DNA from: Cordia subcordata
Taxonomy: Eukaryota; Streptophyta; Magnoliopsida; Boraginales; Cordiaceae
Length of the DNA stretch: 64,000 nt
Direction: 5' to 3'
Assembly: GCA_028554755.1 (NCBI GenBank)
Contig: JAPTOF010000007.1
Coordinates: forward strand, 17,903,001 to 17,967,000
Made by a program: the position numbers and the translations under genes. This document shows positions 58,208 through 64,000 of the stretch, one piece after another. Positions within the stretch are counted from its first letter, which is position 1. Each line of letters opens with the position of its first letter. The notes below the pieces were generated by a model. That model searched no databases, was not told the origin of the DNA, and saw only the letters and a list, made by a program, of their open reading frames with translations.

Positions 58208-60228
58208 ATGATGAATTGCATGCTTGTTAGTTCTAATGCACCTGATAATCTTTGGGGTGAAGCTATTTTGTCTGCATGTCATTTACAAAATAGAATACCA
58301 TATAAGAAAACTGGAATAATCCCATATGAGTTATGGAAAGGGTATGCTCCCAATTTAAAATATTTGAAAGTGTGGAGGTGTCTTGCTAAGGTTATGTTAC
58401 CTGATCCTAAGAAAAGAAAGATAGGATCTAAAACATCTGATTGTGTGTTCATTGGATATGCTAACAATAGTGCTACTTATAGATTTCTTGTAATCAAAAG
58501 TGATGTGATTGAATGCAATACTATTGTTGAAACAAAAAATGCTGAATTCTTTGAGAACGTCTTTCCTTTGAAAGCTGATAATATTTCTCGTGCACCTGTT
58601 ATTCAAAATGATTTTGAAAATGACAATTTGAGAAGGAGTAAGAGACCAAGAAAAGAAAATTCTTTTGGTAACGACTTTTATACTTTTCTTGTAGAGGATG
58701 ATCCTCTAACTTTTTCTGATGCAATTTCTTCTTCTAGTACACCATTTTGGAAAGAAGCCATAAAAATTGAAATAGATTCAATATTACGAAATAATACTTG
58801 GAAATTAGTGGATTTACCTCCAGGAGGTAAACCTATTGGTTGCAAATGGATTTTCAAAAGGAAATTAAACCCTGATGGTTCTATTGATAGATATAAAGCT
58901 AGACTTGTTGCAAAAGGCTTTACTCAAAAACAAAATATTGATTATTTTGATACATATGCTCCTGTAACTAGAATTTCCTCTATTCAAATTTTAATTACTT
59001 TGGCTTCTATCTATAATCTTTTTATCCATCAAATAGATGTTAAAACTGCATTTTTAAATGGTGACTTAGAAGAAGAAATTTATATGGAGCAACCTGAAGA
59101 TTGTGTGGTTGCCGAAAAAGAAAATAAAGTTGGTAAACTACTAAAGTCGTTATATGATCTAAAGCAAGCACCTAAACAGTGGCATGAGAAATTTGATCAA
59201 GTTTTGTTGTGTGATGGTTTTCCATCTGTTGAGGTAGATAAATGTGTTTATACAAAACTTGATAATGGTGATTGTGTGATTATATGCCTTTATGTGGATG
59301 ACATGCTTATATTTGGTTCTAGCCTTGATATAATACAAAGAACTAAAAGGTTTTTGTCTTCTAATTTTGATATGAAAGACATGGGAGAGACTAGTGTCAT
59401 CTTAGGCATAAAAATCGTACGAAATGATAATGGTATAATGTTAAATCAAGGACATTATGTGGAGAAAGTTCTTAAAAGGTTCAATAATTTTGATGTGGTA
59501 CCTGTGAGCACTCCTTATGATGCTAATAGCCAATTGAAAAAGAATAAAGGAGATGCTGTCTCTCAAAATATATATGCTCAAATTATTGGGAGTCTAATGC
59601 ATTTAATGAATTTTACTAGACCTGATAGCTTATGTTGTGTGTAGATTGAGTAGGTATACTCATAATCCAAATCATGATCATTGGAATGCATTAGTAAGAG
59701 TATTGAAATTTTTGAGAGGTACCATGAACCATGGTATTAAATATAGTGGATTTCTCGCTGTGTTAGAAAGATACGGTGATGCTAACTGGATCTCTGATTC
59801 AGATGAGGCAAAATCCACTAGTGGCTATGTGTTCACCCTTGGTGGAGGTGTAATATCTTGGAAATCAGCCAAACAAACCATAATTGCAAGGTCAACTATG
59901 GAATCAGAGTTTGAGAGATGGCTGGTAATGAAGCCGAGTGGCTGAGAAATTTCTTGGCAAGTATTCCATTGGGAATAAAACCAACACCTTCTGTGTCTAT
60001 GCATTGTGATTGCCAAGCCGCAATAGCTATTGTGAAACCAAAACCTTTAATGGGAAAAATAGACACATACGCTTGAGACATAATGTAATAAAGCAGCTGC
60101 TTAGAGATGGAATTATTTCCATAGATTATGTGAAGTCAGAGATGAATTTGGCTGATCCTCTGACTAAACCTTTGGGAAGAAAACTAATTAGTGAAACATC
60201 GAGGGGAATGGGACTGCTGCTTATTTGA
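58208..60228 (+). pseudogene. Copia integrase C-terminus, RT and RNase H (broken)
   Basis: After the frameshift the frame resumes with the integrase C-terminal region (LWGEAILSACHLQNRIPYKK). The reverse transcriptase follows from WKEAIKIEIDSI and KWIFKRKLNPDGSI, with QIDVKTAFLNGDLEEEIYM and the catalytic CLYVDDMLIFGS at about 59285, to 59644. A one-base change near 59625 shifts to [14 protein letters not shown] and the RNase H ([19 protein letters not shown]). Another shift near 59920 leads to QAAIAI and LRHNVIKQLLRDG, ending at LADPLTKPLGRK. At least three indels or stops make it non-functional. Confidence 0.93.
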
Positions 60229-60794
60229 GATATCAACAATGATGGTAACCCAACCTATGTGATTGGCAATCCCATGAATTAGGTTCATATGGGTAATAAC
60301 AAGTCATTTGTTGATATATTAAACACTATTAAATTTTAGTCCCTCCTATAGTGTGAAGAGTGCAGAACTGCAAATAAAGTGAGGTTGAGCTATGCTCTTA
60401 ATCAAATCCATATCCTTTATAGGTGGTGTATTAATTGCAGAATACACTTGATGGATTAACCTATATGAGTGTGGAGTGGGGCTACTCCTATGAAATTTAT
60501 GACAAAATTTCTAGAGTACTCATGAATAACCAGGCACGTGCATGGCCTATTAGCGCAAAACGGCGATGAACAACAAATTGTGGGGGTATAATGTGATAGA
60601 TAAGAATCTTAACTTATAATAAGAATTCTTGGTTCATAGAAGCTAAAAGCTTCACCAATTATTCTATAAGTTATATCTTATTCTATCTAGGTCTGGTTCA
60701 TAGTCTAAAAGACACCAGATACGACGCATTATACTCAATGATATAAACCCAGCAAAGTTGTTTTCTTCTAATCCTTTTGAGTTATGTGGGGGAT
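60229..60794 (+). other. Copia 3' untranslated region and polypurine tract
   Basis: No coding is seen. GTGGGGGAT (60786-60794) directly before the 3' LTR is the likely primer for plus-strand DNA synthesis. Confidence 0.75.
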
Positions 60795-61516
60795 TGTTGG
60801 GTGTTTTTGTTTGTACCTCAAAAGGAATAGAATACTTCTCACATTAGAAAAGTGATAAATCTTTTTTCACTTTATATTAGATTTCACTCTAACGGGCTTG
60901 TAAAAGAAATGATAAGGGGTTGGGCTCGCGCGCATGAGATTTGGGTCGATAGTTCAAATTGGTAGATTTGCCCCCCCTTGCGCGCAAGATATACATGAGG
61001 TCCGGTCCAAGCTACTTTTTAAAATTTATTATTTTTTATTTTCAGAAGATAGTTTATTTTTAGCTTTAACGGAATAGTTCGAACTTTGCTCCTGGTGTTT
61101 CATTTTTTGAACAAGTAAAACATATGCTTAAAAGTCTACCGGCAGTTTCTCTTTAGCTGTTGAAGACCAGATATTTCTCACTTTTAGCTGCGTCATTTTC
61201 GAGCTACTCTATTGAGCCTGAAGCCTATAAATAGCCCTCCATTCTCCAAGCTAAAGGCACTAGTACAAAAATCCTTCTCCTCTACTCTGTTCAAAAGACT
61301 GCTGGGTATTTCATATTAAGTTTCTTTTGTTGTTCCTGAACCTAGTTCACAACTAGAAGAGCTTGTTGAATCCTAGGGGATACGCTTACAGTTGGGCGAA
61401 ATATCCTTAAGGGCAGTGTTCATAACAAGCCTCAAGCTACTATTTGATTTTGCTACATTACTTTTGCACTTGTTCTATAGTTGTGTTTATTTCCTTTAGA
61501 CTACATTTTTCCAACA
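60795..61516 (+). repeat. 3' LTR of the copia element, 722 bp
   Basis: Starts TGTTGG and ends CCAACA (6-bp inverted ends intact). It is followed by the target duplication ACGCG at 61517-61521. Confidence 0.96.
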
Positions 61517-61741
61517 ACGCGTAGTGGAATCCATCCTGATTCATCTACTTGTTTTGTGAGTGTCGGGTTCTTGTTGAGTAATTTACTTGCGCATTCTGTT
61601 CCAAAATAAACTAAAGCAAATTAAAAGGATGATTTTGACCATATATATATATATATGTAGTATTGTCTTGCCCACAAAATTTACTTGCAAAACAAGCACC
61701 ATAGGATGCAACGTAACAACAATTGAGTATGAATTACTTAC

Positions 61742-62369
61742 CTGTACACTCATCTAATATTGTAGCATGTAAAGCCGTTTTACCACTAGGACCTTCATAT
61801 TTTGGTGACGAACAGTTTGTCAAGATTAGGTCCGCAATTTCATGATGACCTTTCTCGACTGCTAAATATAATGGTGTTTCATCAATGTTATAATCAGGAT
61901 GCTTAAAATGAGGATCAGATGAGACTAATAGACGGACTATCCCTCCATGCTTAATCTTCACGGCGTTGTGTAAAGCTGTGTATCCATGTTGATCCGTTGC
62001 CCGCATCATTTTCTCTGTTGTTTGAGCACCACTTTCAAGATGTTCTCTATCAAAAGCTTGTACGCATTCAATAAGTGCTTGGACAATTTTGATACGTCCA
62101 TTTCTTGAAGCTATGTGCAATGTTGTTTCACCTAGTAAATTCTGCTCGGTGAGCATAGAATGTCGATCTACAAAGTTTTGGATCCGATCAAGTACCTCAA
62201 GGACACACTCTACAAAATCACCAAATTGGGACAAAACATGAAGCAAATTGTTGTTGGTTGTGGTTAACTGATGAGGTATTCGGCTATTATTTCCTACAAG
62301 GACATCTAACTGTTGTTTGAGGTCATCTAAATTACCATCTTGTGCATATTAATACATGTCAGTATTCAT
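61742..62369 (-). pseudogene. Exon 1 of the ankyrin gene
   Basis: Start MNTDMY, then TAA, then YAQDGNLDDLKQQLDVL in the same frame, then ankyrin repeats to DECTG and a good donor GTAAGT (61741-61736). The TAA could be CAA by one transition. If translation began at a later Met (62246), only the first repeat would be lost. Confidence 0.82.
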
Positions 62370-62905
62370 TTGGCTGCTATTATATATGTGATTTCAACAG
62401 GACAACTTAGCAAAAGAAGGTTCAGCAGATTTATGTACTTGTGGTTATTCTATCTGTGAGCAAGGGTGATTGATCGATACGCTTATGCTTTAGCCTCTTA
62501 AATCTGCAGTCCTCAACAATGGAGCCGTTGGAAACATCTCACAATCATCGTGCAACGCGCCAAGATATCACTTTCTTTTTCTTTTTCTTTATTTTGGTCA
62601 ACAACATATCTTTCATGCATCGAATATTTAAGACGCAATAGTTAGTGTTGACTGGTCTTCTACAACAAAAGAATGAAAAAAGCAAAAAAAAAAAAAGAGG
62701 CAGAAAAGGACATAAATTCCCCACCATAATACCAAATGTCCCTTGTTAAAGAACGTAACGACCCAAAGTCTTTGTTTATAGAAATTGAAAGTGTACTCCA
62801 AAAATTAATGTCAGCTAAGAGATGAATTAAACTTTTCACCAAGTTTTCTTTATAGTCAAACTTCCCCACACGATACCAAAAGTCCATTTCTTGTTTATAT
62901 GATTT
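62370..62905. other. Upstream region of the ankyrin gene
   Basis: Probable promoter or 5' UTR. CTTTTT and A-rich runs lie near 62565-62700. A minus-strand open frame here has a low-complexity sequence and no recognisable domain. Confidence 0.45.
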
Positions 62906-62920
62906 AGAAATTGAGGTAGT

Positions 62921-63820
62921 ACCTGCCATGGCTATATTGAAGACAGGGAACCTCTCTCCTTTAATTGTTCTTTCACCTCGAGACTGTGGAAATTGGGTTG
63001 GAAAAAAGTTCACAGCCCGAAGAAACTGTATCGATGGGATGACATTAGTACTTGGTTGATACATAGTGGCTATAAGACTGTCTTCAATAATTCTCTTATT
63101 TTTCTTCTTAGATTTAAGCAATTTGAATTATTTTCTTATGATTTAGAATCCCTTATTTTTAGTTTTATTCCAACAGTTCTCTTATTTTTTATCAAACTCT
63201 CAGTTTAGGAAATCTCTATTTTAGTTTTACTTAAACAACTGTCCTATTTTAAAATATTGCAGTGTTAAAGCTATGGAGAATAGGGAATGGGGAATAGGGA
63301 ATGAGATTTGGATGTTGGCTTTGGGAGATAAAAAAACCCTTACATATGAGTATTTTGTTTTGGGGTTTAGGAAAAACCTAAAATTTGAGGAATGAGATAG
63401 GGGAACTGTTGAAGTACATTAGCATCAACTACTCCCCTAAATATTAGATTTTTGGATATTTGGATAAGTTATTGGAGTGAGCCTAATAGCTTGAAGTCTA
63501 GCTTTCATATGGCCGCTATCAAACTATTTTTGGGTGCATTTATCTTCCACATTTAGAGAGAGAGGAACAACCAGTGTCATGACAATGGAGTTGCTACCGA
63601 AGAACAAGTGTTCGATTCTGTCGCTTTGATGCTAGAAGCAAACTGTATATGTGTAGGAAAGTTGGGAAAAATCTTTTGAACAATTTGATTTGCACTTCGT
63701 GGGGTGTGGATTTAAATAGAATTTGTAAGTAGGCAGGTCTTTTTGTAAATGCTTTGTTCCCGTACCTTTGTTCTTTTGCTATCAATGAAAAATCTCACTT
63801 AGTCAACAAAAAAAAAAAGA
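62921..63820 (+). mobile_element. LINE-like insertion, 5' truncated, with poly(A) and 15-bp target duplication
   Basis: AGAAATTGAGGTAGT occurs at 62906-62920 and 63821-63835, flanking a 900-bp insert that ends in an A run (63808-63818). The last 400 bp, with some frame changes, read like the end of a plant LINE ORF2 (REERNNQCHDN-like, EEQVFDSVALMLEA) and a short 3' UTR. A MITE (63171-63411) is nested inside. The origin of 62921-63170 is unclear. Confidence 0.75.
63171..63411. mobile_element. MITE nested in the LINE-like insert, 241 bp
   Basis: Perfect ends CAACAGTTC / GAACTGTTG, with further imperfect pairing inward (TCTCTTATT opposite AATGAGATAG). It contains GAATAGGGAATGGGGAATAG. Confidence 0.7.
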
Positions 63821-63835
63821 AGAAATTGAGGTAGT

Positions 63836-64000
63836 GATATGCAAGTCTTTGTTTATAGATTAAAAATAAATATCTAAATTAAAAGAAATTAAATAAAATT
63901 TCATTAAGTTAATAATTTATTTTATAAAAATATTAAGCTTTGATTACATATAAGATAAAATAAATTAATAAAGTGTAACACCCGAGCCATGCATAAGTCT
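63836..64000. other. AT-rich end of window
   Basis: Nothing coding is seen. The final 25 bases (GTAACACCCGAGCC...) resemble the start of another repeat but are cut by the window edge. Confidence 0.4.

Larger units (their letters stand above)
55557..61516 (+). mobile_element. Complete but decayed Ty1/copia retrotransposon
   Basis: Two LTRs (55557-56280 and 60795-61516), a gag-pol region, a polypurine tract and a 5-bp target duplication ACGCG define a full-length insertion of 5960 bp. It lies on the strand opposite to the ankyrin gene and interrupts its exon 2. A hand comparison of the LTRs gives about 45-50 differences over about 720 bp, mostly transitions, so the insertion is old. The space between the 5' LTR and the gag ATG is only 26 bp. 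Confidence 0.97.
52993..62369 (-). pseudogene. Ankyrin-repeat / PGG-domain membrane protein gene, split by a copia element
   Basis: Plant ankyrin-TM proteins of the ACD6/ITN1 type have N-terminal ankyrin repeats and a C-terminal PGG membrane domain, with roles in stress and defence signalling. Exon 1 (62369-61742) encodes three to four ankyrin repeats (GETTLHIASRNG, HGYTALHNAVKIKHGG, DETPLYLAVEKGHHEIA). Exon 2 starts at 61595 with CASKLLNKNP and DESGWIPLR, is cut by the copia element, and continues at 55551-55085 (NKTALHIAAWRGDKW, SQNILHLAAL, GNTPLQLLAKY). The PGG exon ends at 53324 (TFVAGFTLPGGYDG). A last exon (about 53190-52993) encodes membrane helices. Besides the insertion there is TAA at codon 7 (62351-62349), a frameshift next to the insertion point and another after LLAKY. 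The gene is dead in this copy. Confidence 0.88.

Noticed and set aside
62660..63121. Minus-strand frame of 153 codons upstream of the ankyrin gene
   Set aside because: It crosses the 15-bp target duplication into the LINE-like insert and ends in a Phe-rich low-complexity tail, so it is an accidental open stretch.

Overview
This window is eukaryotic plant nuclear DNA, most likely from a eudicot. Genes are sparse, spliced with GT-AG introns and separated by long AT-rich stretches full of transposable elements. All protein families seen (LOB-domain, CCT-motif, mitoferrin, DFO, ankyrin-PGG, Ty3/gypsy Tat, Ty1/copia) are ordinary plant families. The species cannot be fixed from the sequence alone.

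Layout. Positions 1-9287 are a minus-strand Ty3/gypsy retrotransposon of the Tat type: one LTR at 8726-9287, then gag, protease, RT, RNase H and integrase down to 3201, and an extra intron-bearing reading frame on the opposite strand at 531-2394. Its other LTR lies left of the window. It is inserted inside a broken hAT/MYM-type transposase gene (9288-10351). Four probably functional host genes follow, all on the plus strand: DFO, a meiotic double-strand-break factor (12898-16609, perhaps with further exons to 17310); an LBD12-like LOB-domain transcription factor (22835-23989); a CCT-motif protein (32193-34334); and a mitoferrin-type mitochondrial iron carrier (37938-41468). Between and within them lie MITEs, microsatellites, possible LINE tails and local repeats.

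From 46.7 kb the DNA is accessory: a tRNA-Gly-derived fragment, tandem repeats, a 5'-truncated copia element (48.5-51.1 kb) with a fold-back element at its broken end, and a minisatellite (52.06-52.5 kb). On the minus strand, an ankyrin-repeat/PGG-domain membrane protein gene (62369 down to 52993) is split in exon 2 by a complete but decayed copia element (55557-61516, target duplication ACGCG) and carries further stops. A LINE-like insertion with a perfect 15-bp target duplication closes the window (62921-63820).

The four intact host genes do not form one pathway (meiosis, organ development, CCT-type regulation, mitochondrial iron). As recalled from Arabidopsis, their relatives sit in two paralogous segments (At1g07030-07060 and At2g30130-30160), so the window looks like a conserved ancestral gene block. 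Two features deserve most follow-up: the spliced antisense frame of the Tat element, and the copia element whose primer-binding position matches its own LTR rather than a tRNA 3' end.
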